Positions 9,048-18,399 of a stretch of DNA of 60,373 nt are shown here, in pieces. Position 1 is the first letter of the stretch. Each line of letters begins with the position of its first letter. A model generated the notes under the pieces. That model did no database searches, was not told where the DNA came from, and worked only from the letters and a program-made list of their open reading frames with translations. Origin of the DNA: Blastopirellula marina DSM 3645 (GTDB taxonomy: Bacteria > Planctomycetota > Planctomycetia > Pirellulales > Pirellulaceae); contig NZ_CH672376.1 in assembly GCF_000153105.1 (NCBI RefSeq), positions 1,840,052 to 1,900,424 on the forward strand. The letters are read 5' to 3'. A program made the translations under genes and the position numbers.

Positions 9048-9788
9048 GTGACCGGCGAATCGTCTTCCCCCGAAAATCAGACGATCAACCAACGGCTGCT
9101 CGAGCAATACAACGAGATCGCGCAGTTGGCTGGCTCGCTGGCGCATGAAATTAAGAACCCGCTCTCGGTCATTCGGATGAACATGGATCTGCTCGCGGAA
9201 GAGCTTGATCCGCCGCAAACTTCCGCCGAGCGCCGCGCGCTGCAAAAGACGAAGATCGTCCAAGATCAATGCATGCGACTGCAAAATCTGCTGGATGACT
9301 TTCTGCGGTTTGCCAGATTGCGGCAGCTGAATCTGTTGCCAGGCAGCTTGAATGAGCAGGTCGATCGCGTGCTTGACTTTGTCGCCGCCCAGGCCGAGAA
9401 GCAGGGGATCGAGATCGTCCGTTTTCTCGACGCCGATTTGCCCAGCATCAATTGCGACGCCGAGACCCTCTATTCGGCCCTGCTCAACCTGGTGATTAAC
9501 GCGATCCAAGCAATGCCGGACGGCGGCACGTTGATGGTGCGGACGCAGGAGACGCGGCATGGAGTCGCTCTCGGCTTTATCGATACCGGCTGCGGCATGA
9601 ACGAAGAGACCGCGCTGCATATGTTCGACGCGTTCTACTCAACCAAAGATGGGGGATCGGGGCTCGGATTGCCGCTGGCGCGAAAGATTATTGACGCCCA
9701 TCACGCTCGCATCGACGTGCAGAGCGAACTAGGGCGAGGAACGAAGTTTACGCTGGAATTTCCGAAGCCGGCACGCATCGGCGGCTAG
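9048..9788 (+). CDS. Cytoplasmic sensor histidine kinase
   Basis: The 246-residue product has a HisKA dimerisation domain with the H-box LAHEIKNPLS at about residues 32-41 and a C-terminal HATPase domain with an N-box (LLNLVINAIQAMPDGG), G1 (DTGCGM), an F-box (FDAFYSTK) and G2 (GSGLGLPLA). There is no transmembrane segment, PAS or GAF domain, so the signal must come from the cytoplasm or a partner protein. The frame can start at TTG 9045 or GTG 9048; GGAG lies at 9034-9037. It is directly upstream of a sigma-54 response regulator, which strongly suggests a two-component pair of the NtrB/NtrC kind. The signal and target genes are unknown. Confidence 0.92.
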   Translation: MTGESSSPENQTINQRLLEQYNEIAQLAGSLAHEIKNPLSVIRMNMDLLAEELDPPQTSAERRALQKTKIVQDQCMRLQNLLDDFLRFARLRQLNLLPGSLNEQVDRVLDFVAAQAEKQGIEIVRFLDADLPSINCDAETLYSALLNLVINAIQAMPDGGTLMVRTQETRHGVALGFIDTGCGMNEETALHMFDAFYSTKDGGSGLGLPLARKIIDAHHARIDVQSELGRGTKFTLEFPKPARIGG

Positions 9789-9842
9789 CCGTTTGACGCG
9801 CGGTTCTAGTGAGTTTCGCTCGATTCCGCTAAATTGAAACGT

Positions 9843-11324
9843 ATGACTGGCGACCACCCCAAGTCCGACTCTACCGAGATCGCGCCGATGAATCACGGTG
9901 CGTTTCGGATCTTGATTGTCGACAACGACAAGGCCCACGCGCTGACGATGTGCGAAAGCTTGGAGCGTGTCGGCTATCCCTGCACGATCGCGACCAGCGG
10001 TCCGGAAGGGGTCGAGCGGATCGAGCGGGACGATTTTGAGATCGTCATTACCGATCTGGTGATGAACGAGGTCGACGGCATCGGCGTTTTGCAGAAGGCG
10101 AAGAGCAACTTGCCCGGCTGCGAGGTGATCGTCGTCACCGGTCACGGCACGATCTCGATCGCGGTCGAAGCGATGCAGCAGGGCGCATTCAACTTTCTGG
10201 AAAAGCCGCTCACCCCAGACAAGCTGCGCGCCGCCGTCAGTCGCGCGGCCGAGACGGTTCAGTTGCGGCAGACCAACACCGACTTGTTGCAGCGGTTGGA
10301 CGAGCGGTTTGGCTACGAAGGTTTGATCTTCGCCGATGCTCGGATGGGGCATGTGATCGATCGCCTGAAACGGATCTCACCGACCGACGCCAGCATTTTG
10401 ATCCAAGGAGAAACCGGCGTCGGTAAAGAGCTGGTCGCCCAGGCCATTCATCAGAACAGCCCGCGTAAGAACAAGCCGTTCGTGCCGCTCAACTGCGCCG
10501 AGCTGAGCGAACACTTGCTCGAGAGCGAGCTGTTCGGGCACGCCAAAGGCGCCTACACCGACGCTGCGACCGAACGGGTCGGCCGGTTTGAGTACGCCAA
10601 CGGCGGCACGCTGTTTCTGGACGAAGTCGGCGACATGCCGATGGCGACGCAAGTGAAGCTGTTGCGCGTATTGGAGTCAGGCGAGATCACGCGCGTCGGC
10701 GAAAATAAGCCGATCAAGATCAACGTCCGCTTGCTGTCGGCGACCAACTGCAATTTGGAAGAAGCGATCAGCCGGGGCGCTTTTCGGAGCGACTTGTACT
10801 ATCGTCTGCGGATTGTCACCGTGGTCGTTCCGCCGCTGCGTGAACGTCGCGACGACATCATCCCGTTGATGGATCACTTCCGTCGCCATTTCGCCAAGCG
10901 ACATGGAAAAGCGGTGAAGGGGATCGATAAAGCGGTCGTCAAACGCTTCTATCAATTCGATTGGCCGGGCAATGTTCGCCAATTGCGGAACCTGGTCGAA
11001 AGCATGGTCGTGCTGGACCTGGACGGCGTGCTGGGGATCGACGATCTGCCGGAAGAATTGATGGACGAGGCCGACTATGTGATTCACCCGGTCGCGTTGC
11101 CTCCGCCGTCCTCCTCTAGCGCGTCGTTGGCGATCGATGCGGATGGCAAGGCCGGTTTGCTGGATTTGGTTGGCCAGCCGATGAACGAAGTCGAGAAGCG
11201 CTTTATCTCGGAGACGTTGAAGTTTACGAATCAAAATCGCGAAGAAGCGGCCAAAATGTTGCAGATCGGCGAGCGGACGCTGTATCGCAAAATCAAAGAA
11301 TACAATCTTCGCGGCGACAATTAG
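9843..11324 (+). CDS. NtrC-type sigma-54-dependent response regulator
   Basis: The 493-residue protein has a receiver domain (phospho-acceptor Asp71 in VITDLVMNE, Lys in EKPL), an AAA+ sigma-54 interaction domain with Walker A GETGVGKE and Walker B GGTLFLDEVGDM, and a C-terminal Fis-type helix-turn-helix (REEAAKMLQIGERTLYRKI). It is the evident partner of the upstream kinase. The sigma-54 contact loop, normally GAFTGA, reads GAYTDA. The Phe-to-Tyr change is usually tolerated; the Gly-to-Asp change is less common. Possible starts are TTG 9834, ATG 9843 and ATG 9888; none has a strong ribosome-binding site. Confidence 0.92.
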   Translation: MTGDHPKSDSTEIAPMNHGAFRILIVDNDKAHALTMCESLERVGYPCTIATSGPEGVERIERDDFEIVITDLVMNEVDGIGVLQKAKSNLPGCEVIVVTGHGTISIAVEAMQQGAFNFLEKPLTPDKLRAAVSRAAETVQLRQTNTDLLQRLDERFGYEGLIFADARMGHVIDRLKRISPTDASILIQGETGVGKELVAQAIHQNSPRKNKPFVPLNCAELSEHLLESELFGHAKGAYTDAATERVGRFEYANGGTLFLDEVGDMPMATQVKLLRVLESGEITRVGENKPIKINVRLLSATNCNLEEAISRGAFRSDLYYRLRIVTVVVPPLRERRDDIIPLMDHFRRHFAKRHGKAVKGIDKAVVKRFYQFDWPGNVRQLRNLVESMVVLDLDGVLGIDDLPEELMDEADYVIHPVALPPPSSSSASLAIDADGKAGLLDLVGQPMNEVEKRFISETLKFTNQNREEAAKMLQIGERTLYRKIKEYNLRGDN

Positions 11325-11339
11325 TCGCAGGAGGCTCGG

Positions 11340-13253
11340 ATGCCAACGATACGCCAACTGCCGACCAGCGTGGTCAACAAGATCGCCGCTGGCGAAGTGA
11401 TCGAACGTCCGGCGAGCGTCGTTAAAGAATTGATGGAGAACTCGGTCGACGCCGGCGCGACGCGCGTTGACGTGACGATCGAGCACGGCGGTTCTGAACT
11501 AGTGCGCATCGCCGACAACGGTTGCGGCATCGCCGAAGATCAGTTGGCGCTGTCGGTCGCTTCGCACGCGACCAGCAAGATTTTGGACGCCGATGATCTG
11601 TTTCATGTGGGGACGCTCGGGTTCCGCGGAGAAGCGCTCGCGTCGATCGCCGAGGTGAGCCAGTTTCGGTTGCGCAGCCGGATTCCTGAATCGGATGCGG
11701 CGGCCGAAATGTACATCAACGGCGGCCAACTGGTCGAAGTTACTCCCTGCGGCGCCGCAGTCGGCACAACGATCGAAGTTCGCAATCTCTTCTTCAATAC
11801 GCCGGTGCGGAAGAAGTTTCTGCGAACGACGCAGACCGAATTCGGTCATTTGAGCGAAGCGTTTACCCGCATCGCGCTGGCGTTTCCGCATGTCCATTTC
11901 ACGCTCAAGCATGGGGCTCGCCAGATTTACGATCTGCCCCCCAGCGACAATTGGCGCGAACGGTTGGCCGCGTTCTTTGGCGATGAGATCGCGACCCATT
12001 TGATTCCGATCGATAACGCCGACGACACGATTCGCTTGTCAGGTTACGTCGCCGATCCAAAATTCAATCGCGGCAACAACAAGATGCAGTTCTTGTTTTT
12101 GAACGGTCGCCACATTCGTGATCGAGCGCTGCAGCACGCGTTGTCCGAAGCCTATCGCGGCTTACTGCTCACGGGACGCTATCCGATTGCGTTCCTGCGT
12201 TTGCAGATGCCGCCGGAGATGGTCGATGTCAATGTACATCCGACCAAGCTGGAAGTTCGCTTTCAAGACAGCGGCCGCATCTATAGTCAGTTGCTGGGAA
12301 CGCTGCGGACCAAGTTCTTGTCGACCGATTTGACGGCGACTTACAAGCCGGTCGATAGTGATGAGTTGCATGGGAATAATCGGCATGGCGCAGCCAGCGG
12401 CGGCGGCAATATCAACGGACACGATGTCGAAACGGCGGCCCGCATGCGCGAAGAGTTGGTCGCGTGGGCCAAAGGGCAATTGCCGGCGGACGACGAAGAC
12501 CTGCGTGAACGTCGCAGCGTGCAAGAGTCGCTTGATCTCGACTTTCGGTCGCAGCGTCATCCGCCGTTGGAACTGAGTCGCTTTGATCGAGACGCATTGG
12601 CCGCTGCGTCTTCGCGCAGCAATGGTCAACCGGGCGAAGGGGCCCGTTTGGACGCGCCGCATGAAACGCCGCCGCAACCGACGCCGGGTCGCGCGTTACA
12701 ATTACATCGCCGCTATCTGGTGACGGAAACCCCCGAGGGAATGGTGGTGATCGATCAGCATGCGTTGCACGAACGGATCTTGTACGAAGAGTTCCGAGAG
12801 AAAGCGCTGGCCGGTCGACTGGAAACGCAAAACCTGCTTGCTCCCGAGACGATGCATCTGTCGCCGTCCGAATTTTCGGCCGTGATGCAGGCTCAAGAGC
12901 CGCTGGCTCAACTGGGATTTCAGGTCGAATCGTTTGGGGGAGATACGATCCTGATCAGCAGCTATCCTGCGATACTCGACCGCCGCAAACCAAGTGAGAC
13001 GTTGCGCGAAATTATTGATCATCTGGTTGGCGATGGAAAACGGCCCGATCGGCGTGATTTGCTGGACGAACTGCTGCATATGATGTCATGCAAAGCGGCG
13101 GTAAAGGCGGGAGATCGCCTCTCAGCCGAGGAAATTGACGCTTTATTGGAACTGCGGCACCTGTGCCAAGACGCTCACCATTGCCCGCACGGGCGCCCCA
13201 CTTCGCTGGTTTTTACGAAAGAAGAGCTTGATCGGCGCTTTGAGAGGATTTGA
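11340..13253 (+). CDS. mutL: DNA mismatch repair protein MutL, endonuclease type
   Basis: The 637-residue protein has the GHKL ATPase domain of MutL (ELMENSVDAGA, DNGCGI, TLGFRGEAL within the first 105 residues), a variable linker at about 340-460 and a C-terminal dimerisation domain. The C-terminal domain carries DQHALHERILYEE, an exact match to the nicking-endonuclease motif DQHA(X)2E(X)4E, plus CPHGRP near the end. This MutL should therefore nick DNA itself, as expected in bacteria that lack MutH. GCAGGAGG lies 5-12 bases before the ATG. It follows the response regulator by 15 bp and may be cotranscribed with it. No mutS is in the window. Confidence 0.97.
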   Translation: MPTIRQLPTSVVNKIAAGEVIERPASVVKELMENSVDAGATRVDVTIEHGGSELVRIADNGCGIAEDQLALSVASHATSKILDADDLFHVGTLGFRGEALASIAEVSQFRLRSRIPESDAAAEMYINGGQLVEVTPCGAAVGTTIEVRNLFFNTPVRKKFLRTTQTEFGHLSEAFTRIALAFPHVHFTLKHGARQIYDLPPSDNWRERLAAFFGDEIATHLIPIDNADDTIRLSGYVADPKFNRGNNKMQFLFLNGRHIRDRALQHALSEAYRGLLLTGRYPIAFLRLQMPPEMVDVNVHPTKLEVRFQDSGRIYSQLLGTLRTKFLSTDLTATYKPVDSDELHGNNRHGAASGGGNINGHDVETAARMREELVAWAKGQLPADDEDLRERRSVQESLDLDFRSQRHPPLELSRFDRDALAAASSRSNGQPGEGARLDAPHETPPQPTPGRALQLHRRYLVTETPEGMVVIDQHALHERILYEEFREKALAGRLETQNLLAPETMHLSPSEFSAVMQAQEPLAQLGFQVESFGGDTILISSYPAILDRRKPSETLREIIDHLVGDGKRPDRRDLLDELLHMMSCKAAVKAGDRLSAEEIDALLELRHLCQDAHHCPHGRPTSLVFTKEELDRRFERI

Positions 13254-13292
13254 TCCGAGCGTCCGGGCAAGCCAAAATAGAGGATTCGCCTA

Positions 13293-14828
13293 ATGCCGGT
13301 GGAACAGCCCCCCATAAAATCTGTTGGTACTTCTCCCTCCATGATCTGCGTCAGCATCGGCCGCGGCCGACATAAACATATCATCGCCGAGCATCGACAT
13401 CTGGTGGATCTAGGGGTCAAGCTGGTCGAGCTGCGCCTAGACTACATCAACGGCACGATCAAGCTAAAGCGTCTGCTGAACGATCGCCCCGGTCCGGTGC
13501 TGGTCACTTGTCGGCGCGAGCAAGATGGCGGTCGTTGGGCCGGGATGGAAGCGGAACGCCAGATGGTGTTGCGTACGGCGATTGTCGACGGAGCCGACTA
13601 TGTCGACATCGAAGAAGACATTGCCGCCAACATTCCGCGTTACGGTACGACCAAACGGATCATCAGCTACCACAACTTTCGCGAGACGCCGGCCGACATC
13701 GAAGAAATTCATGAGCGGATGTGCAAGCTCGATCCCGATATCGTCAAGCTCGCGACGATGGCCAACTCGCCGCATGACAACATTCGGATGCTCAAACTAG
13801 CGCAGCGGAATAACGTTCCGACCATCGCGCTCTGCATGGGAGACATGGGCACGCCGACGCGCATCCTGGGCGCCAAGTACGGCGTGCCGATCACCTATTC
13901 GACTTACTCGAACGAGCGTACGCTCGCGCCGGGGCAGATCGGCTATCAGCAGATGCGCGAGGTTTACGGCTACGACCAGATCAACGCCGAGACCGAAATC
14001 TACGGCGTGATCGCCGATCCGATCGGACATAGTCTGAGCCCGCAATTGCACAACGCTTGCTTCCGCGACCAAGGCTCCAATCGTTGTTACTTGCCGTTCC
14101 GCGTACCGCGCGAGCACCTGGCTTCGTTCATTCAAGAGGATTGTCCGGCGCTGGAGATCAAAGGGTTGAGCGTGACGATCCCGCACAAAGAAACGATCGT
14201 GCGGATGATCAAGAAGCCCAACGCCGCGGTCCAGGGAATCGGCGCCGCGAATACGGTCTTGTTCGATGAAGGAGGCCCGTCCGGCTTCAATTCGGACTGT
14301 GACGCGGCGCTGGCGAGTCTTTCGACCGCGCTGCCGCAAGATGTCGCCAACCCTTATGAAAATAAGACGGCGCTGGTGCTAGGCTCTGGCGGAGTCGCCA
14401 AAGCGATCGCATGGGGATTGAAGAACCGCGGCGTCGACGTGATCATCGCGAGCCGCACCGACGAAAATGCCGACGATTTGGCCAAGGGTTTGGGATGTCG
14501 AATGGTGTCGTGGGAAGATCGCGGCCTGGAACGGGTCGATATCTTGATTAACGGCACGCCGGTCGGCATGCACCCGAACGTCAATGAGTCGCCGATCGAC
14601 AAAGTCCGTCTGCGAGCCGGCATGGTCGTGTTTGACACGGTCTACAATCCCGAACAAACGTTGTTGATCAAAGAAGCGCGACAGCGCGAATGCCGCGTCG
14701 TGACCGGCGTTGACATGTTCGTGCGCCAAGCGGCGCTGCAATACCAGCTATTTACCGGATCTGAACCGTCACGCGATCTGATGCGGGACACGCTGAAGAA
14801 AATCACCGGCGCCGTGAAAGCGAGTTAG
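13293..14828 (+). CDS. aroDE: Bifunctional 3-dehydroquinate dehydratase / shikimate dehydrogenase
   Basis: This 511-residue fusion catalyses steps three and four of the shikimate pathway. The N-terminal type I dehydroquinase (about 15-235) contains the catalytic His in YHNFRETP and the Schiff-base Lys in VKLATMAN. The C-terminal shikimate dehydrogenase (about 235-505) has GHSLSPQLHNA, the catalytic Lys in VTIPHKE, SDCDAAL and the NADPH loop LGSGGVAKAIAWGL. The same fusion order is known in plants, Chlamydiae and planctomycetes. The start at 13293 has AGAGGA upstream; a later ATG at 13341 lacks one. aroK follows after 3 bp, so adjacent pathway steps are encoded as one unit. Confidence 0.95.
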   Translation: MPVEQPPIKSVGTSPSMICVSIGRGRHKHIIAEHRHLVDLGVKLVELRLDYINGTIKLKRLLNDRPGPVLVTCRREQDGGRWAGMEAERQMVLRTAIVDGADYVDIEEDIAANIPRYGTTKRIISYHNFRETPADIEEIHERMCKLDPDIVKLATMANSPHDNIRMLKLAQRNNVPTIALCMGDMGTPTRILGAKYGVPITYSTYSNERTLAPGQIGYQQMREVYGYDQINAETEIYGVIADPIGHSLSPQLHNACFRDQGSNRCYLPFRVPREHLASFIQEDCPALEIKGLSVTIPHKETIVRMIKKPNAAVQGIGAANTVLFDEGGPSGFNSDCDAALASLSTALPQDVANPYENKTALVLGSGGVAKAIAWGLKNRGVDVIIASRTDENADDLAKGLGCRMVSWEDRGLERVDILINGTPVGMHPNVNESPIDKVRLRAGMVVFDTVYNPEQTLLIKEARQRECRVVTGVDMFVRQAALQYQLFTGSEPSRDLMRDTLKKITGAVKAS

Positions 14829-14831
14829 CGG

Positions 14832-15365
14832 ATGAATCTGGCGTTGGTGGGATTTCGCGGAGTCGGCAAGTCGCATGTCGCTCGGCTGCTGGGAGAGCGT
14901 CTCGGTTGGCCGGTTATTGACGCCGATGTCGAACTACAGCGCCGCGCGCAGCGGACCATCGCTCAGATCTTCGCCGCCGATGGCGAACCGGCGTTTCGTG
15001 ATCTGGAAACGGCCGTGATCGCCGATCTGATGCAGCAAGACCAGCAAGTCGTCGCGCTCGGCGGCGGCGCTGTGTTGCGCGCGGAGAATCGAGCCGCGAT
15101 CCAGGCCAACAGCTATACTTTTTGGCTGACCGCCGATGCCGATACGATCATGGCCCGCATCTCGGCCGATGCGGCGACCGCAACGCAGCGTCCTCGTTTG
15201 ACCGAGATGACTCCCCGCGAAGAGATCGAGCAATTGTTGCAGGTGCGCGAGTCTTTGTATCGGGAAACGGCCGACGTCATCGTCGACGCCCAGCAGCAGA
15301 CGCCGGAAGAAGTTGCTAGGGAGATCTACCAATTTTTCGCTCCTTTGATCGAGTCGGCGTCTTAA
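14832..15365 (+). CDS. aroK: Shikimate kinase
   Basis: The 177-residue product is a P-loop kinase of normal AroK length that phosphorylates shikimate at O3, the step after AroE. It has Walker A GFRGVGKS at residues 7-14, the shikimate-binding DADVELQRRAQRTI segment with EPAFRDLE, and the LGGGAVL motif near residue 76. QRPRLTEM in the lid region completes the pattern. Its ATG lies 3 bp after the aroDE stop, so the genes are almost certainly cotranscribed. The prepilin peptidase gene follows after 19 bp. Confidence 0.95.
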   Translation: MNLALVGFRGVGKSHVARLLGERLGWPVIDADVELQRRAQRTIAQIFAADGEPAFRDLETAVIADLMQQDQQVVALGGGAVLRAENRAAIQANSYTFWLTADADTIMARISADAATATQRPRLTEMTPREEIEQLLQVRESLYRETADVIVDAQQQTPEEVAREIYQFFAPLIESAS

Positions 15366-15384
15366 GCCGCAAGGATACGCTGAC

Positions 15385-16671
15385 GTGAACGCTTGGCTCG
15401 CACTACCGATCGAACTGCGGATGTTGCTGTTGTTGCTAACCGGCGCGTTTGCCGGCGGTCAGATCAATCGCGCGATCTATCGCTTGCGATCGACGGCTGC
15501 CAGCATCGATCCCTGGACGCCCAAGTTGGATCAAGCGCCAGCGCGATCCTGGTTTGATCGAATCCCGATTTTCGGTTGGCTCTCGCTCAGTCGCGAAGTT
15601 CCGCTGCACGGCGGCTACTATTGGATTCGCCCTCTCTTGATCGAACTTTTTTTCGCTCTCTTCACGCCGTACTACTATTGGATCGTGGTTAGCGGCGATC
15701 TCGTTCCAGAGATCATCATGACCCCGGCGGCCAACATGCAAGGGGCGCTGCATGCGACGTTCGTCAGCCACTTGACGCTGGTCTGTTTTATGGCGGTCGC
15801 CACGTTTATCGACTTTGACGAGCGTTTGATCCCCGACGAGATCACGATCCCTGGTTTTTTGCTGGGACTAGTCTTCGCCGCGGCGCTGCCGATGTCGCTG
15901 TTGACTGTTCCTGATCCGCCGGTAACCTACGTGCCGGTCACTTTTGACGGCACGGTCGAAGCGACGTTTCTGCGGCTGACGACCGGCGCCGAGGATTGGC
16001 CTGCCTACTTGAACGGACCGACCGGTCTGGCGATCGCGCTGGCGCTATATCTCGGCTGGTGGTTTGCGATCTGCCCCAAGATCATCTGGCGGCGCAAAGG
16101 GTGGAAGCGGGCCTGCGACTTTTTGGTTGGCAGCATGCGTCGCTATGCGCTGACTCCGTTCAATCTGGGACTGTTGGCGGTTGGACTGATCGGGATCACG
16201 GCGGTCTGGTGGATCGCCGCCGGAAGTGATTCCTGGCAAGGCATGCTTTCAGCACTCGTCGGCATGGCGTTCGCCGGAGCGCTCGTCTGGCTCGTCCGGA
16301 TCTTTGCCGGAGCCGCGCTTGGACGCGAAGCGATGGGTTTTGGCGACGTAACATTGATGTTCATGATCGGCGCTTACGCCGGTTGGCAGCCGGCGATTGC
16401 AATCTTCTTTCTGGCGCCGATGATCGCGTGTTTGTTTGCCGTCATTCGCTGGCTGACGACCGGCGACGTCGCGCTGGCGTTTGGTCCCTATCTTTGCTTC
16501 GGGACGCTGTTTCTCTTTTTGTACTGGCCCAGCTTTTGGCAGCAATACTCGCCGATGTTGGTGCTGGGCTGGATCTTGCCGGCGATTTTTCTCGCGCTGC
16601 CGGTCGCCGTCGGAATGATCCTATGGCCCTGGCAAATTTTCAAAGAACGCGTGCTTTTTCGGGATTCGTAA
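15385..16671 (+). CDS. A24-type prepilin peptidase-like membrane protease
   Basis: The 428-residue polytopic protein contains both aspartates expected in the aspartic prepilin peptidases: one in ATFIDFDERLIPDEIT (about residue 150) and one in the MGFGDVTLM motif of GxGD form (about 320). The cysteine motifs of the methyltransferase half of PilD are absent, and the loops are longer than usual (430 residues against about 250-290). It could process the type IV pilin-like N-termini (G|FTLVE) of the DUF1559 proteins at 41.4 and 49.5 kb, which is inference. The start is GTG 15385, 19 bp after aroK. Confidence 0.85.
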   Translation: MNAWLALPIELRMLLLLLTGAFAGGQINRAIYRLRSTAASIDPWTPKLDQAPARSWFDRIPIFGWLSLSREVPLHGGYYWIRPLLIELFFALFTPYYYWIVVSGDLVPEIIMTPAANMQGALHATFVSHLTLVCFMAVATFIDFDERLIPDEITIPGFLLGLVFAAALPMSLLTVPDPPVTYVPVTFDGTVEATFLRLTTGAEDWPAYLNGPTGLAIALALYLGWWFAICPKIIWRRKGWKRACDFLVGSMRRYALTPFNLGLLAVGLIGITAVWWIAAGSDSWQGMLSALVGMAFAGALVWLVRIFAGAALGREAMGFGDVTLMFMIGAYAGWQPAIAIFFLAPMIACLFAVIRWLTTGDVALAFGPYLCFGTLFLFLYWPSFWQQYSPMLVLGWILPAIFLALPVAVGMILWPWQIFKERVLFRDS

Positions 16672-16854
16672 TTCTGCCAAGTAGGATGAAATACGGCCCC
16701 GCCGCGGCCGAAGTCGAGAAAGGCCCGAGCGGGAACGGCCGATGATTCGGTTTGGCGATCGTTGGGCAGTTCTCAAGGGGATGTCGAAGTGCCGTTAGAT
16801 TCGGTTCGTCCTGTGCACGAAATGTGAGCTATTCTTGTGCTGGAGAACTGTCTG

Positions 16855-17376
16855 ATGCTGCGCCTACCCTTTGAAACGATCACCAACCTGCCGGCCAGCG
16901 CCGACGTGGTGCGCACTCGTCGGTATGGCGTGATCGTGGCTCGTGAGTCCCAACTGGAAGCGATTCATTTTCGCCCTTGGCCGAAGTGGATCTCTCGACT
17001 GGAAGTTGCAACGATCGGACGGTACGTTCATCAGAGAGCCGCCGGCGACCGTTGCTGGCTCTACTACAACGCTCCATGGACGGCGCCAGGATTCCTGTCG
17101 CTGGTTTATGTGATCTCGGGCAAGCAGACGACCTGGCGAACGTTTCGCTGCGCGCTAGAAACGCTGGACGAAGTCGCGCGTCTGCGACGAGCGGCGGCGA
17201 TTGTTACCGATGTTTCCAATCCGCAAATAAGCGAGCGGAATCTCAAACGGAGCGGCTGGGAGCCTCATTGCGCGCATCTGCCTGGACGCAATTACATCAA
17301 GCGTTTCTACGGCGATTACGCGACCGCGGACGATCCGAAAACGCTAGCATCGCATAAAACGACCTTGCCGGCATAA
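16855..17376 (+). CDS. Conserved hypothetical protein
   Basis: The 173-residue product has no domain I can name with confidence. It is soluble, rich in Arg and Trp, and has a C-terminal segment (RNLKRSGWEPHCAHLPGRN followed by YIKRFYG) with the look of a fold end conserved in planctomycete hypothetical proteins. An acetyltransferase-like fold is possible but unproven. ATG 16855 is chosen because GGAG lies 9 bases upstream; the frame also allows GTG 16837. It stands alone between the prepilin peptidase and the OmpA-type gene. The 183 bp before it contain no gene. Confidence 0.7.
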   Translation: MLRLPFETITNLPASADVVRTRRYGVIVARESQLEAIHFRPWPKWISRLEVATIGRYVHQRAAGDRCWLYYNAPWTAPGFLSLVYVISGKQTTWRTFRCALETLDEVARLRRAAAIVTDVSNPQISERNLKRSGWEPHCAHLPGRNYIKRFYGDYATADDPKTLASHKTTLPA

Positions 17377-17444
17377 ACCATGCTTGCTACGATCCGCCCC
17401 GCTGGCCAGATTGTCTCAAGTTTCGAACCCGATTTGCCGACACG

Positions 17445-18242
17445 ATGTTCCGCTTTGTCGCTTCCATACTGTTGATCGCCTTCGCCGCCGGATGTACCGG
17501 TGACGCCGCGCTACGTCAGCAGGCATTGACCGCTCAGCAGCAACAACAAGCTCAAATCGCCGAGTTCCAACGGCGCGCCTCGGGCTTGGACGCGAACAAT
17601 CAAGATCTGCACGCCCAGATCGCGCAGACGCAGCAGCAATCCAAAATCTTGCAAGACGAAGTCGGCCTGTTGAAAAAGCAGCTGCGTGACGCCGGCGAGC
17701 AGCTGACGCAAGCTCAGCAGCAAATCGCTTCGGCCAAGCAAGAGAACACCACGCTGTTGGCGTCGACACGGCAACGCGGCGGCGCGACGATCACTCCCAA
17801 CAACAGCTTGCAGCAAAGCGTCTCGCAAATTCAAATTTCCGGCGCCCAAGTCCGTGTTGACGGCGACCTGATTCGGATCGAGATTCCGGCCGATCAGATC
17901 TTTATGACCGGCACCAACACGCTGCATCAAAACGCCTATGGGACGCTCGACCAGGTCGCCAACGCGATTCGGCAGCAGTTCCCCCGCAATTTGATCGGGG
18001 TCGAAGGACACACCGACAACCAGGCGGCGTCGCCGCCGTTCGCGTCGCAGCATCAGCTTTCGGCCAGCATGGCCCAAGCAACCTTCGACCAACTGGTCGC
18101 TCGCGGGCAAGTTCCGCCCAATCGGCTGTTTGTCGTAGGGCACGGCGGCAATCATCCGGTCGTTTCCAACGCGACGCCTGCCGGCCAGGCCCGCAATCGC
18201 CGGATCGACATTGTGATCTACCCCGAAGACGTCGGCTCTTAA
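17445..18242 (+). CDS. OmpA-family peptidoglycan-binding lipoprotein
   Basis: The 265-residue precursor has a lipoprotein signal (LIAFAAGC, lipidated Cys17), a Gln/Ala-rich coiled coil from about 20 to 110 with many QQ pairs, and an OmpA-like C-terminal domain (about 145-260) with the peptidoglycan-binding segments VEGHTDN and RNRRIDI. It probably sits in a membrane and contacts the cell wall, a role of interest in planctomycetes because their wall was long thought absent. It resembles Pal/MotB-type proteins in domain only; there are no tol genes here. The ATG follows the previous gene by 68 bp. Confidence 0.88.
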   Translation: MFRFVASILLIAFAAGCTGDAALRQQALTAQQQQQAQIAEFQRRASGLDANNQDLHAQIAQTQQQSKILQDEVGLLKKQLRDAGEQLTQAQQQIASAKQENTTLLASTRQRGGATITPNNSLQQSVSQIQISGAQVRVDGDLIRIEIPADQIFMTGTNTLHQNAYGTLDQVANAIRQQFPRNLIGVEGHTDNQAASPPFASQHQLSASMAQATFDQLVARGQVPPNRLFVVGHGGNHPVVSNATPAGQARNRRIDIVIYPEDVGS

Positions 18243-18399
18243 AGCCGCTCTAACGTCACTATTTACGCCCCTTTTTGGCGCCTGACGATAACGGTCGATT
18301 CCAATTACAATGGACCGCTCGTCTGCCGAACATTTTGCGCTAGTCCGCGTCTGTTTGGCGGGGCCAGTCCGTTGAAGGCGTATCCAGTAGCGAGCCGCG

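Noticed and set aside
17415-17435. GTTTCGAACCC as a tRNA T-arm
   Set aside because: No acceptor stem, D-arm or anticodon arm can be placed around it; the same holds for GTTCGAACC near 44368.
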